A DNA stretch of 64,000 bases from Metellina segmentata (GCA_947359465.1 OX375879.1:118126557-118190556), one strand, 5' to 3'; shown: positions 34,769-46,120, counted from the first letter of the stretch. The notes: generated by a model from the sequence alone, not told the origin. Numbers and translations: made by a program.

Positions 34769-34961
34769 TATTGAGATTCGCAAGAACTACACGTTCTCCT
34801 TTCTCCTAATAACAACAAGAAAGTTTTATATATTCCAAGAATTCCTTTTTAATAAAACCATTTCATTTTGTTGAAACTACAACAATGTTGCCATCTCGAC
34901 AACTACAAATAATAAAATGTTAACTGACTAGATTAATTAGATGCGCGCGTGTATCTTTACA
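34769..34961 (-). repeat. BEL/Pao 3' LTR
   Basis: On the minus strand it begins TGTAAAGATACACGCGCGC and ends GCGAATCTCAATA. It matches the other LTR throughout as far as I can read. Confidence 0.93.
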
Positions 34962-34992
34962 TTCTCCCACCTTTTGATTTAAAGTTAACAAA

Positions 34993-37900
34993 CTAATCAA
35001 AACCAACACATTCAGATAGTCCGACATTACAACTCAATGTTGTTACAATATTTTTTTTTCTTTCAGCAGCAATTTCCTCTGTATTTTCAATAGGATTAGA
35101 GTGAGGCCATTCATCTTCTGTTAGTGGCAACCAATTAGGCCCCTCCCACCATCTAGATGTGATTAATTTTGTTACAGAACATCCCCTCGAAGGCAAATCA
35201 GCTGGGTTTTCAGTTCCAGGGATGTGATTCCAATCTTCAGTTCTGGTCAAATTTCTGATCTCCTTCACCCTGTTATAGACAAATGTCGCCCATGGTTCGT
35301 TTCCTTTAATCCAGCACAAAGCAGTTGAAGAATCAGTCCAGAAATATGTTCTTGTTACTAATAGTTCAAGACGTTTAATGATAAAGGAAGCCATCCTAGC
35401 TCCAATGCAACAAGCTAACAACTCAAGACGAGGAATTGTTGATTTCTTCAGCGGAGCAACTCTCGATTTGGCTTGAAGAAGCTGTTCTCTGACTTGCATT
35501 GCGTTTTCGGATCTCAGGTAAACCACAGCTGCATAAGAAGACTTAGAAGCATCTACAAATATATGGAGGCTGTGTGAAGCACCATCATTCAAGGTCATGT
35601 ATCTGGGAATTTTCACTACTGACAGCAAAGGTAGTTCCTCTATCCACTTTGAAAACATCTTCTTTATCTCCTCAGGCAGCTCAGAATCCCAACTTAACTT
35701 TTCCCTCCAGCTCTCCTGCAACCACAACTTTGGACGGAGCGTGAACGGACAGACAAATCCGATAGGGTCAAATACTTTCTGTACGATGGATAGAATGGTC
35801 CGCCTCGTCAATGGAAGTCCCTCCAAACTAATGTTGTTTACATCACAAAATAGAGAATCTTCCTGCTTGTCCCATAATAGTCCCAATACCTTTGTAGGCT
35901 GAGTTTCAATTTTCATGTTATTTGTATCAGTTTGTTCCCAACCTCTTAGATCAAATTTGGCTTCGGCCATTATTGCAGTAGCATTTGAGATAAATATCTC
36001 CGCCTCTTCTTTTGAGTCAACCGAGGTCACACAGTTGTCAACGTAAAAGGAAGTATGCAATTTCTCAGCAACAGTTTTGTAAGAGGATTTGCTTTGCATA
36101 AGATGAAAATTTATCACAGCTCCAAGCAAAAAGGGACTGCAGTTCAGGCCGAAAACTACTCGGCAGTGACGAAATTCTCTAATTTCTTGTTCGGAATTCT
36201 TCCACCAGAGGAATCTCAGAAAGTCGCGATCATTGTCATTGATTGATATTTGTAGGAATGCCTTTTGTATATCAGAGATAATTCCTATCTTCTTTTCTCT
36301 AAATTTAAACAAGATTGTGGGTACTAGTTCAAGCAAATTTGGACCTTTTGCCAAACAATCATTCAAGGAAAACGAGTCTTTCTGCTTACAAGAGGCATCG
36401 AAAACCGGTCTCACCGACGTTGTGGAGTTGTCTTTGAATACTGCTCGATGAGACAAATAGTGTACACTCTTTTCTTGTATACTCTCTGGCACTTCCTCTA
36501 TCATCCCTAACTGCAACCATTCCAAGAAAACTGCATTATAATCATCAAAGCGTTCTCCGGATCTGAGCCTCTTTGTGGTTGACACTAATCTCTTCTCAGC
36601 AACTTCTCTGTTGCTAGGTAAGTTTCCTGGATCATTCACCCAAGGCAAGCTAACTTCATATCTCCCTTCTTCGTTTTTTCTCAAAGTCTTGTGAAAGTGA
36701 TTTAATACTGCCTTTTCTATTTCTTCTATAGGTTGAATTTCACATGAATCTGTTATGCCTATGGCTTCCAGCTTCCACAAGTTCTCTAGACGATCGGCGT
36801 GTATTAGCATGGAGGTCACGATCGAGGATGCATTTTCCTCGGAAGAACGTCCACACATTTTACCCATGACTACCCATCCAAACAATGTCTGTACAGCAAC
36901 TAGACCATTGTCTAATTTACGGAGTTCTCCGGTTAGAACTTGTCCAGCTATGTCTGCTCCGAGAAGAATTTCTATTGGTAGATCGCCTTTTCCCACATCT
37001 GTGACTACAATATGCATTCGATTCAACTCTGAACAAAGTTCTGGGGGTAATCTTGCCACATGGCCACAAATTTTATGTTGCTCCAATAGTTGGATACCAC
37101 GACAGTACTTGCCATCAAGACTACTGACAGTCAATTGGTAGCAGTTGTGAGTTTTCCTACCAGAAGTTACTCCTCCAAACAGAGCATGCACTAAGCTTTC
37201 GGAACCAACTGGTCTACATCTCATCCTTTGAGCCGTCTCTTTCAATATGTAGGATCTTTGAGAACCAGTGTCAATTAAATCTCTGACTGTCTGTTTTCTA
37301 CCATTGACTTCGATATTTACTAACAAAGTTTGCAGAAATACTTCTTCTGTGGCACAATAATTCGCTAAAGATACGTTTTGTTTTCCTTCTTCATCACATT
37401 CTTTCGCCTCGTCTCTTTTCTGATTTGCAAGCTCCGAACATACTATAGCCCAATGTCTCTTTGAACAAATTAAACATTGAACTTTTGTCCTACACTGTTT
37501 TGCTCGGTGTCCTAACTTAAAACAGATAAAACATGCTTTTTTTTCCTTTATGAGATCATGTCTTTTACTCAACGGCATTTTTTGTGCAGTAAAACAATCT
37601 TTACTTTCATGTTGTTTTCCGCAGAAAATGCAAATGATCTTCTCATTTCGCTTTTCAAACCTTGCTTCACTCGAAAACAGATCATTGGCTGTGGGAACCG
37701 AAACTTCAACTCGGCTTCTTTTCTCTCTACGTATTCCACCTTCTAATAATTTAAATCCCGCTTTTGCAAGTGAAATCCTTTGCTCCCCTTCTACTTCACT
37801 TCTCAAGAATAATAACAGCATTTTTAATTTGTCACAGTAAGAATTTTCTTGCGAGGTAACTGCTGATTGATTACGCAACCATACTCGAAATAGATCTTCT

Positions 37901-38685
37901 GGAATGCATGATTCCACAAGTGGAAACAACATGGCAGCATATTTATCAGTTGTCATTCCAATGGACTCTAATGCTCGTAAATACGACTCCAATTTATCGT
38001 ACAACGACGCTACATTACATTTTCCCCTTGGCTCCTGAACATTTCTGATTACAAGACCCAGCATTTCTCGAACATAAAACTCAATTAATAGTTCTTCCCT
38101 GCCGAATCTATTTTTTAAACACTCAATGACGTTTCCATAATTTTCGGCCGTAGCTGGGAAACTGTCAACAATGTCACGAGCTCTACTCCCAGGAACAGTT
38201 GCTTGATACAAATAATGGAACTTGTCTTCATTTTCCATTTCAACATCATCATGTATACGTTTAAATTGACTCCAAAAAGTCAACCAATCCTTTACTTCTC
38301 CTCCGAATTGTTTAAGCTCAATCTTGGGCAATTTCAGTTTACGTCTACTTGAAGTTGGAGATGAAGCGATGGACTCAGCAGTATTTAATGGTAAAACTTC
38401 ACTATTTAAATGCATCTCTACTTCTACACGCACTAAATCCATTTTTTCCTTATACGCTTCGATATTCGCAAATTCAAGATCAAATTCTTCATCTGTTTCG
38501 AATTCTGCATTCAAAATTTGACGATCAAGAACATCCAATTCAGCAAATAAACGCTCTAAAGTAGCTGTTTTGGTTATTATTATTTTTTTATCGCGTACTT
38601 CTTTCAGTAACTCCTCTAAAATACAGTTAACCGTTTTCGTAAACGACGATCGTACTGACTTCCGAGTTCGTTTTACCGCTTCCAT
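34993..38685 (-). CDS. BEL/Pao Gag-Pol polyprotein without integrase
   Basis: 1,230 codons, uninterrupted. Domains in order: helical N-terminus (1-110); DUF1759-like Gag region with LPKIELKQFGGEVKDWLTFW (about 118-270); three zinc knuckles CIFCGKQHESKDC, CFICFKLGHRAKQC and CLICSKRHWAIVC (about 350-420); an aspartic protease region (DUF1758-like) with RDLIDTGSQRSYI (about 470); Pao-type reverse transcriptase with RPVFDASCKQKDSFSLNDCL and a YVDN box (FYVDNCVTS, about 890) where most families have YVDD; and RNase H with IFVDASKSSYAAVVY and WTDSSTALCWIKG (about 1050-1150). It ends about 70 residues after the LPSRG motif, at WWEGPNWLPL plus a short tail. Autonomous relatives continue into a zinc-binding and catalytic integrase of several hundred residues. 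The intact frame suggests recent mobility, with integrase supplied in trans. Confidence 0.93.
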   Translation of the reverse strand: MEAVKRTRKSVRSSFTKTVNCILEELLKEVRDKKIIITKTATLERLFAELDVLDRQILNAEFETDEEFDLEFANIEAYKEKMDLVRVEVEMHLNSEVLPLNTAESIASSPTSSRRKLKLPKIELKQFGGEVKDWLTFWSQFKRIHDDVEMENEDKFHYLYQATVPGSRARDIVDSFPATAENYGNVIECLKNRFGREELLIEFYVREMLGLVIRNVQEPRGKCNVASLYDKLESYLRALESIGMTTDKYAAMLFPLVESCIPEDLFRVWLRNQSAVTSQENSYCDKLKMLLLFLRSEVEGEQRISLAKAGFKLLEGGIRREKRSRVEVSVPTANDLFSSEARFEKRNEKIICIFCGKQHESKDCFTAQKMPLSKRHDLIKEKKACFICFKLGHRAKQCRTKVQCLICSKRHWAIVCSELANQKRDEAKECDEEGKQNVSLANYCATEEVFLQTLLVNIEVNGRKQTVRDLIDTGSQRSYILKETAQRMRCRPVGSESLVHALFGGVTSGRKTHNCYQLTVSSLDGKYCRGIQLLEQHKICGHVARLPPELCSELNRMHIVVTDVGKGDLPIEILLGADIAGQVLTGELRKLDNGLVAVQTLFGWVVMGKMCGRSSEENASSIVTSMLIHADRLENLWKLEAIGITDSCEIQPIEEIEKAVLNHFHKTLRKNEEGRYEVSLPWVNDPGNLPSNREVAEKRLVSTTKRLRSGERFDDYNAVFLEWLQLGMIEEVPESIQEKSVHYLSHRAVFKDNSTTSVRPVFDASCKQKDSFSLNDCLAKGPNLLELVPTILFKFREKKIGIISDIQKAFLQISINDNDRDFLRFLWWKNSEQEIREFRHCRVVFGLNCSPFLLGAVINFHLMQSKSSYKTVAEKLHTSFYVDNCVTSVDSKEEAEIFISNATAIMAEAKFDLRGWEQTDTNNMKIETQPTKVLGLLWDKQEDSLFCDVNNISLEGLPLTRRTILSIVQKVFDPIGFVCPFTLRPKLWLQESWREKLSWDSELPEEIKKMFSKWIEELPLLSVVKIPRYMTLNDGASHSLHIFVDASKSSYAAVVYLRSENAMQVREQLLQAKSRVAPLKKSTIPRLELLACCIGARMASFIIKRLELLVTRTYFWTDSSTALCWIKGNEPWATFVYNRVKEIRNLTRTEDWNHIPGTENPADLPSRGCSVTKLITSRWWEGPNWLPLTEDEWPHSNPIENTEEIAAERKKNIVTTLSCNVGLSECVGFD

Positions 38686-38761
38686 TTTCAGATGAATATT
38701 AATACATCAACAGAGTTTATTTTCATTAAAAATATAAATTTATTTCCACTTACGGGTTATC

Positions 38762-38779
38762 ACGTCTGGGTGGTCACCA
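38762..38779 (-). promoter_or_regulatory. BEL/Pao candidate primer binding site
   Basis: Two bases after the 5' LTR the minus strand reads TGGTGACCACCCAGACGT; TGG is what a site complementary to a tRNA 3' CCA end would start with. The primer tRNA is not identified. Oddly, the plus strand here (GGTTATCACGTCTG) resembles the D-arm region of an animal tRNA-Val rather than a tRNA 3' end. Confidence 0.5.
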
Positions 38780-38781
38780 AA

Positions 38782-38974
38782 TATTGAGATTCGCAAGAAC
38801 TACACGTTCTCCTTTCTCCTAATAACAACAAGAAAGTTTTATATATTCCAAGAATTCCTTTTTAATAAAACCATTTCATTTTGTTGAAACTACAACAATG
38901 TTGCCATCTCGACAACTACAAATAATAAAATGTTAACTGACTAGATTAATTAGATGCGCGCGTGTATCTTTACA
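38782..38974 (-). repeat. BEL/Pao 5' LTR
   Basis: Same 193 bp as 34769-34961. It holds an AATAAAA element on the plus strand and must hold the promoter for the minus-strand ORF; no clear TATA box was picked out. Confidence 0.93.
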
Positions 38975-39025
38975 ATCGGAAGGTTCCTGGTTCGAATCCG
39001 GGTCCGGGCATGGATGTTTGTAAGA

Positions 39026-39660
<635 letters not shown>

Positions 39661-39661
39661 A

Positions 39662-39910
39662 TTCGCATCCCGGTCACATGACGAGGTCATACCTGAGCTG
39701 GCACCCCTATCTCCAAACTTCCACAACATGTTAACGTGAGAACATTTGAGGCCGTGGTAGGGCAGATTGAACGAACGATAGTTCCATACTATCGTCACCA
39801 GCGACAGATTTAACGTCCTCGCTTGTACACGACAGTTGGATTTGAACTCGCAAGCTTATGGTTGCTAATCCCACAGAGTACTCTGTGGCTAATCTGTTAT
39901 TCTTGCTACC
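39662..39910 (-). mobile_element. SINE copy, antisense to the fizzy-related gene
   Basis: On the minus strand: GCGAGTTCAAATCCAACTG (B-box-like, near 39,850), GAGGACGTTAAATCTGTCGC (core, near 39,820), then GTTGTGGAAGTTTGGAGATA (39,725), GGGGTGCCAGCTCAGGTATG and CTCGTCATGTGACCG (39,662). It lies 0.6 kb upstream of the fizzy-related start codon. Confidence 0.82.
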
Positions 39911-40495
39911 CAGAGAGCAGCTATGTTTAAATACTATGTGACAATCGGGATTCCTTTGCCAATAGCGCTGCATGAGGTTCCAGTGTGACGTTTGTTAATA
40001 CCAGTACCAAAACTGAAACTTATCAATTGTTCATTATCTGCAACGGATTTACAGTTTTAAATGTATAGTATTTTTCTTGTCCATTTTACTGCAAATATTC
40101 TTTAATAAGCAAAACTTAAGAGATTGGGAAATAATTGTGTAATTAATGATAGCTTACAAAGTTAATAAATATTCGAAAGCTTTTTTTCAGAGCAAATTTT
40201 CAGTGTTCATGACGTTTTCTAGAGAAAATTTCTTTTCAACTAATTTAAAACACACAAATTTTAAGTGAAAGTAATAAGAGATAGCAACGGTTTTCGAAAA
40301 GCGATAAGCTATTGTTCTTAGCGATAAACAAATGATTAAATTACACCTTGGATAAGCACATTAGTCGACGCGTGGCATCAGCTTTCGACTATGTTCAGCT
40401 GTGTGTGATTTACGATCATGTTGTGTTTGCGGGATGTTAATTAACCTTTTATTATATGTTAACTTTTATATTTTGCTAGCGGAGACAATTTTTCA
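39911..40495. promoter_or_regulatory. Probable promoter and 5' UTR of the fizzy-related gene
   Basis: No ORF of interest. TTTTATATTTTGCTAG at about 40464-40479 looks like a splice acceptor 17 bases before the ATG, so a 5' UTR intron is possible; its donor was not located. No clear TATA box. Confidence 0.35.
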
Positions 40496-41944
40496 ATGAA
40501 TCAGGAGTACCGAAAGAGATTTTTAAGTCAACAAAATGGCCAAACAAGTGACGAAACGCTTCGCTCATCAACCCCCGTGAAATCGCCCGTTAAAGAGGTG
40601 TATGGTGACCGTTTTATACCATGTCGAAATCCAAATTCCTGGGCAGTAAATTTCTCACTGCTGCAAGAGAACAACAAAAGTACTGGACAAAGCAAGAAAG
40701 CAAAAGATACAAGCTCTGATTGTTCCAAAGACGGCGTGGCGTACAACTGCTTGTTAAAAAACGAACTATTGGGAACAGGTATAGAGGACGTGAAAGAACA
40801 AGTCGAGGAACGAAAGGCATTTGCCCCAGCGGAAGGGCGTAACACCAACTTATTCAACTATCGCGTTTTGGACAACTCCATCATCAATGAGGCATCATCA
40901 CCCTATTCTTTATCACCTGTAAGTAGCAAAAGCCAAAAGTTGCTCCGATCACCAAGGAAAGCTGCAAGGAAAATCTCTCGCATACCATTCAAAGTCCTAG
41001 ATGCACCTGAACTGCAGGACGACTTTTACCTAAACCTAGTGGACTGGTCATCAACGAATGTGCTGAGCGTCGGACTCGGGACATGCGTATACCTTTGGAG
41101 CGCATGTACTTCCCAAGTGACGCGTCTGTGTGATCTCTCTGCAGATGGTGACACTGTCACCTCTGTGTCATGGGCCGAAAGAGGACATTTGGTTGCGGTT
41201 GGCACCCATAAAGGCTATGTGCAAGTGTGGGATGTTGGTGGTAACAAGTGTGTTTCGGTCCTGGAAGGGCATTCTGCACGTGTCGGAGCTCTGGCATGGA
41301 ACAGCGACATCCTATCCTCAGGGAGCCGTGACCGACTGATCTTGCAGAGGGATGTCCGTACACCATCAATGACACCAGAACGCCGACTGGGTGGCCATCG
41401 TCAAGAAGTGTGTGGCCTCAAGTGGTCTCCAGATAACCAACACCTAGCTTCTGGAGGAAATGACAACAAATTGTATGTGTGGAACATGAGCAGCCTATCG
41501 CCGGTTCAGACATATACGGAGCATCTGGCTGCAGTCAAGGCTATTGCCTGGTCACCTCATCACCATGGTCTCCTCGCAAGTGGTGGAGGAACAGCTGACC
41601 GTTGCATTCGCTTTTGGAACACATTGACTGGACAACCAATGCAGTGGATTGATACAGGCTCCCAAGTGTGCAACTTGGCTTGGTCGAAACATGCATGTGA
41701 ACTTGTGAGCACCCACGGATATTCACAGAACCAAATACTCGTGTGGAAATATCCATCACTCACTCAGGTTGCCAAGCTTACTGGACACTCGTACAGGGTA
41801 CTGTACCTGGCTATGTCACCTGACGGGGAGTCCATAGTGACTGGCGCTGGGGATGAAACTCTACGGTTCTGGAATGTCTTCAGCAAAGCCCGCTCCCAGA
41901 AAGAAGCCAAGTCTGCCTTGAATTTGTTCACAAGTATTCGTTAA
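40496..41944 (+). CDS. fzr: Fizzy-related / Cdh1 (FZR1), APC/C co-activator
   Basis: 482 codons in one open frame. Fizzy-related proteins bind the anaphase-promoting complex in late mitosis and G1 and bring it cyclins and other substrates for ubiquitination. N-terminal C-box DRFIPCR at residues 38-44 (binds APC/C; the family usually has Ser where Cys is here), a conserved LLKNELLG (86-93), SPYSLSPVS with KLLRSPRK (135-155; CDK sites and basic patch), KVLDAPELQDDFYLNLVDWS just before the propeller, seven WD40 repeats from about residue 178 to 470, and a C-terminal Ile-Arg tail (481-482), the second APC/C contact. Length and order match vertebrate FZR1 closely; CDC20 is excluded by the block around DDFYLNLVDWS. 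The coding region has no intron, so it may be an old retrocopy or an intron-poor original. It looks functional. Candidate poly(A) signal AATAAA at 43052. Confidence 0.96.
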   Translation: MNQEYRKRFLSQQNGQTSDETLRSSTPVKSPVKEVYGDRFIPCRNPNSWAVNFSLLQENNKSTGQSKKAKDTSSDCSKDGVAYNCLLKNELLGTGIEDVKEQVEERKAFAPAEGRNTNLFNYRVLDNSIINEASSPYSLSPVSSKSQKLLRSPRKAARKISRIPFKVLDAPELQDDFYLNLVDWSSTNVLSVGLGTCVYLWSACTSQVTRLCDLSADGDTVTSVSWAERGHLVAVGTHKGYVQVWDVGGNKCVSVLEGHSARVGALAWNSDILSSGSRDRLILQRDVRTPSMTPERRLGGHRQEVCGLKWSPDNQHLASGGNDNKLYVWNMSSLSPVQTYTEHLAAVKAIAWSPHHHGLLASGGGTADRCIRFWNTLTGQPMQWIDTGSQVCNLAWSKHACELVSTHGYSQNQILVWKYPSLTQVAKLTGHSYRVLYLAMSPDGESIVTGAGDETLRFWNVFSKARSQKEAKSALNLFTSIR

Positions 41945-44900
41945 TTCAGCAAGTGTTTTTTCAGCTGCGCACACCCTATCTTAAAAATAATTTTGTTTAA
42001 CTTAAGTCTAACCCATCACATCTGCACTTTTTATATTAATTTCTTTATGGAGTTTACATAAATTACCAATTTCACAACATGATTCTATGTTGATTTGTTT
42101 TGTTTACCAGCATATAAATTTTAGTCGCAATATCTCATTGTTTGGTGATTAAGTTGTATCGTACATGTTGGATGATTTGTCCTTCAAACTCGTGTTGAAA
42201 TTGATCTGCTCATCAAGTCGGATAATCAAATAGTTATGTTTCTATTAAAAATTTAGTTTACTTGACCGTACCTAACATTAATTCATATAGTATAAACCAT
42301 TACAAGTGGTAATGATTTATACAATGTCCTTTATAAAGTATAAAAATTCTTTCACCCTGAAAAAATTAGTAATTGTTGTCAAAACAAAATTGTAAATTTA
42401 AAACAATTTTGTTTATCTCCATTCTTTTAAATAGGTATTTTTGAATTTACAATCTTCGTAATATTAAAATGTGTCTTTCTTAATAATTTTTTCTGATAAC
42501 ATTGCTGTGCAATCTTAAATTGATGCCATGGCTTTAGTCATTTTATATTGATACACCCAAAATTTATTTTTCATTGTTCTCGGGCGGCGAGCTAAAATTA
42601 TTGCTCGATGGGCGTTTTATTTTGCGAGATTGAAATATCTTAGTCACTCCTTTATTTTCTCTTCATATTCTACTTTATTTTAATTTGTTATTCAAGTTGA
42701 TATTTTTTAAAAGTAACATATATTTTTACTAAATATGTTGTCAAATGTTATTTTATCATCTCTTTGTCTTTACAGACAAGATAATGTCTGCTAGAAGTAA
42801 AAATGTTGATATTTTGAAAAAATTGTACCTTCTATTTTTTTGCTTTTAAATAAGTTTAATTTAGCACATTTTACTTAATGTTACAGAAAATTTTTGTTTC
42901 AAAATTTATTCGGAGATATACAAAATTGTTTTATTGTGCTCGAAATAATGTTAATAGTTTCAAATCTAAATAAGAAATCTGTTATACAAATTAACAATTG
43001 TGTTGACTTATAAGTGTTAGTAAATTTTTGAATGATTAATGTATTCTCTGCAATAAATTGATAATTACCACTAGTATCATTTCATTCTCATTATTTTAAA
43101 ATTCAGGATACAAGACATTGAATTTTGATTTCCTGTACTTTGCTGCACTAACCTTTTCTTTATATTGTATTATTTCATTCCTTCAAGTAAAAATATTTCA
43201 TACTTTTGCATCTTTTGAAATGGGAAAAACTCATCTAGAATCTTTTTCATTGAAAATTGAATTATCTGAGTGTTCTATCTAAACCTAGTAATATATTTTT
43301 GTTGTGCATCATAGACCTTATTGTGAATTATGGCGTCCAGGTCTGCCACTGGTTGTAAAAGGAAACTTTTTGCTTTTTATTAAAAACTTGGTGACCATGG
43401 GTGTAAGCAAAATCACCTAAAAGATCCCTTTTTCAAAATTTTGACAATTCTTTATATTTTACCATTGGTCAATGAAAATTAAGTCATATTTTCATGGCAT
43501 TTAAAAAAAAGAAAATTAAGTCATTTTCAATAACTTGAATCCTTGTTTCAGTCACAAATTCATGCCTTCTGCTTTATTGGGAAAAATGACTTCACGACTA
43601 ATCTACTGCACTCCAGTGGTGTAAAATTGTTTGGTAAATATAAACACTGAGTACTAGAATGAGTCATCCATGTAGCATAGTGTATAGTATTTTTTTGTTA
43701 TGTGCTATGCCAAGTGATGATTTTTGAAGACACTGTTAAGGATGTTGTTGTTGGGGTTAGTTAAAACTGCTATTAAAATTAGCTTTATGAGCAAGTTTGC
43801 TAAATTATGTATGAGTTAAAGCTACTGTTTCACTAACAATGTTAAAAATTTGGCCAAAACAATATAAATTTGGTTGATAAAATGGTTTTCTAGCACTTTT
43901 ATTTAAGGTAAATTAAAAATCAAACCTAAGACATTTAAGGTGTTTAAAATACCCTTTTTTTTTTTTACCAATTATGTGTTGCTTGTAAAATTTAAATTTC
44001 CAATTACTTGTACAGACATGTATGCTCATTGTGTAAGCATGCAACTATCTGGATTTACACAGATGAGCATTTTTGTATTGTTTGTCGTCACTACCCGTTG
44101 TGTTGTGCTCGAATATGGCGTTAATTAAAAATGGCCATTTTTGTATCTACTGTTTTAGTTTCAAATATGAGCATGACTGGGCTATTTCTGCTAATTTTCA
44201 AATCCTGGATTTGAAATTTAGTTTTCCTTTTCCTAATATTACAAGATCAGCATAACATTCTGCACATCATAGTTTTCCAAAGTAAGTGGGCAATGAAGGA
44301 ATCTTAGCTATGCTGGCTTCAGAGGAAGCATTGAGGAGCTAAAAGAGGTTGCAAAAACAGATACCTGGACTGGGTTGTAGGAAAAAATATTTTTAATTAA
44401 AAATATAATTTAATTTCTGTCATTCTATTTCATGTTAAATGTAGTAACAAGTCTTAACTAAAATCGGGAACTGATTGCAAATAAGAGTTAAAATATAGGC
44501 TAATATAGTCGGGATCATCTTTCTCATTAGTAATGATTTTAAATTTTACTGATTTTTATTTCTAATAGTGGAAACGCAATGTTTTTTATATGATTTAGAA
44601 CAATTTTCAATTATGCATCAAGACTCCACCAATTATTTAAGGCACATGATTACATCACATGACTTTGGTTATGACTAAAGAGATGGGCTAAAGTTTGACA
44701 GGTATATACTTTTAAAGTTAAGAAACTTTCACATAATTTTTTTGCGACACTTAGCCTGTAAGTACGTGTCATATTGACCAATTGTCTTCAAGAGACCTGT
44801 ATTGACTATAAAGTACAATACTCAGACATTGTCTGTGATTCATGTTTCATGTTATCTATGTATTTTCTTGCCACTAAGATAATTCTTTCATGTATATTTC

Positions 44901-45914
44901 AATTTCTCTTGCAACCAATCATATACATATATGTTTGTATTGTTAGTTATTAATTCTTAATTTTATGAAATCTATTTACTTCTTTGTCTTGTCCTTTTAC
45001 CTAATTTATCTTTCTATTTGTTTTTAATTGTGTTTGGGGGGAGTGTATGAGCAATGTTTAGCATACTACTGCTCATACAAAGAAAACACTATTTTTTGTT
45101 GTCTCTTTGTATATATTAATATAAATTTCCTTTGATCTTGAAATTATATTGCTTACCATGCAGGTTCAGCACACTTGCATGGTTAGTTTAAATTTTCGTT
45201 TTCAGGTTGAATACATCTAGGCTGTTTAGTTCTTTGCTTTACTTGCTCTTTGCATTTTAGATTTTTTTGAATGTTATAAGATCAAGCAATATTTCTAGCT
45301 AACTGAGGAATAATGAGAACACATTTGTGGAAAAGCAAACAATATTAAACATGAATAAGGCCTTACGATTTACTTATTGCTGCTGGATGAGTATTTAAAT
45401 TAATGAGGTGAACTCCAAGTTGAAAATAATAGCGCTCTGGTCACCAAATAACCTTATTTATTGCTGAATAGTAAGGTATTAATTGAACCATTGTTTTTCC
45501 TGTAGGAACTATGTAAACTACAACTAGTTATGTATAATAATCCAGTCTGTGTCTAAATCAGTATTTTTTAGCATAAATTTACTTTAAAAAAAATTATGTT
45601 TAATTTTTTTTGCAAACTTTAAATTTTGGTTGGTGCACAAGAATCAGGTGTCACTAAAAGTGGATATTGGATTACTAAAACAAATTTTGAACCGGAGAAA
45701 CAATAAAAAATTATTTTAAAACTTTAAGATGTTTATGCAAAATGAATAAAAAGTTGTATTGAATTATATGAAAAGTTGTTTGTATCAAATCAAAGTTCTG
45801 AACCAAATTATTCTGCTGGCCACCCTCGACAGAGCACCATTTCCCCACAGTCACATTTCAAAAATTTAACTTTAGAACAAAACAAAAAATGTTTTCTTCC
45901 TTTTTAGCATAGAG
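41945..45914. other. 3' UTR of fizzy-related gene and long AT-rich intergenic DNA
   Basis: The first canonical AATAAA on the plus strand after the stop codon is at 43052-43057 (an ATTAAA variant is near 42245), so a 3' UTR of about 0.3 or 1.1 kb is possible. From 43,060 to 45,900 I see no coding exon or named repeat, only AT-rich DNA with short chance ORFs. Confidence 0.45.
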
Positions 45915-46120
45915 TAAAGGTAGTTCATATTGAATCTGTCATGACCTCAAATACCTTCATGTTAGCATAGTGTGGAAGTTAGAAGAGTGGGGTACCAGCT
46001 CAGGTGTTTACCTCATCATCTGAGTGGTTCAAAATTACCTTGTTTCCTCGGGCCTTCAGATCCGGAACCATAGCCAACAGTTCATTGTCTTGTTCCAGTA
46101 CAATGTTATTCATTAACTAT
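45915..46120 (+). mobile_element. SINE copy, diverged
   Basis: Shares in order ATTGAATCTGTCATGACCTC (core), CATAGTGTGGAAGTTAGAAG, AGTGGGGTACCAGCTCAGGT, CCTCATCATCTGAGTGG and the end CCAGTACAATGTTA. More diverged than the copies at 33-39 kb, so older. Confidence 0.78.

Larger units (their letters stand above)
34769..38974 (-). mobile_element. BEL/Pao LTR retrotransposon, young, lacking integrase
   Basis: 193-bp LTRs (34769-34961 and 38782-38974) that look identical by eye, flanked by the 5-bp duplication ATCGG (34764-34768 and 38975-38979); 5 bp is usual for BEL/Pao. It is transcribed on the minus strand. Internal region 3,820 bp: candidate primer site, one long ORF (38685-34993), and a purine-rich AAAAGGTGGGAGAA tract right before the 3' LTR. 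The ORF covers Gag-like, protease, RT and RNase H regions but stops where integrase should begin. Equal LTRs and an open ORF say the insertion is recent. Confidence 0.93.

Noticed and set aside
35597..38564. Plus-strand ORFs over the BEL element
   Set aside because: Shadows of the 1,230-codon minus-strand ORF.
34741..39000. tRNA gene interrupted at 34,741-34,768 / 38,980-39,000
   Set aside because: After removing the LTR element the sequence continues into the SINE body; it is a SINE head.
40528..41763. ORFs overlapping the fizzy-related gene in other frames
   Set aside because: Shadows of a strongly conserved reading frame.
40496..41944. CDC20/fizzy instead of fizzy-related
   Set aside because: The block DAPELQDDFYLNLVDWS and LLRSPRK belong to the FZR1/Cdh1 branch.
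43940..44255. Small plus-strand ORFs downstream of the fizzy-related gene
   Set aside because: No motifs and AT-rich context; they look like chance ORFs in intergenic DNA.
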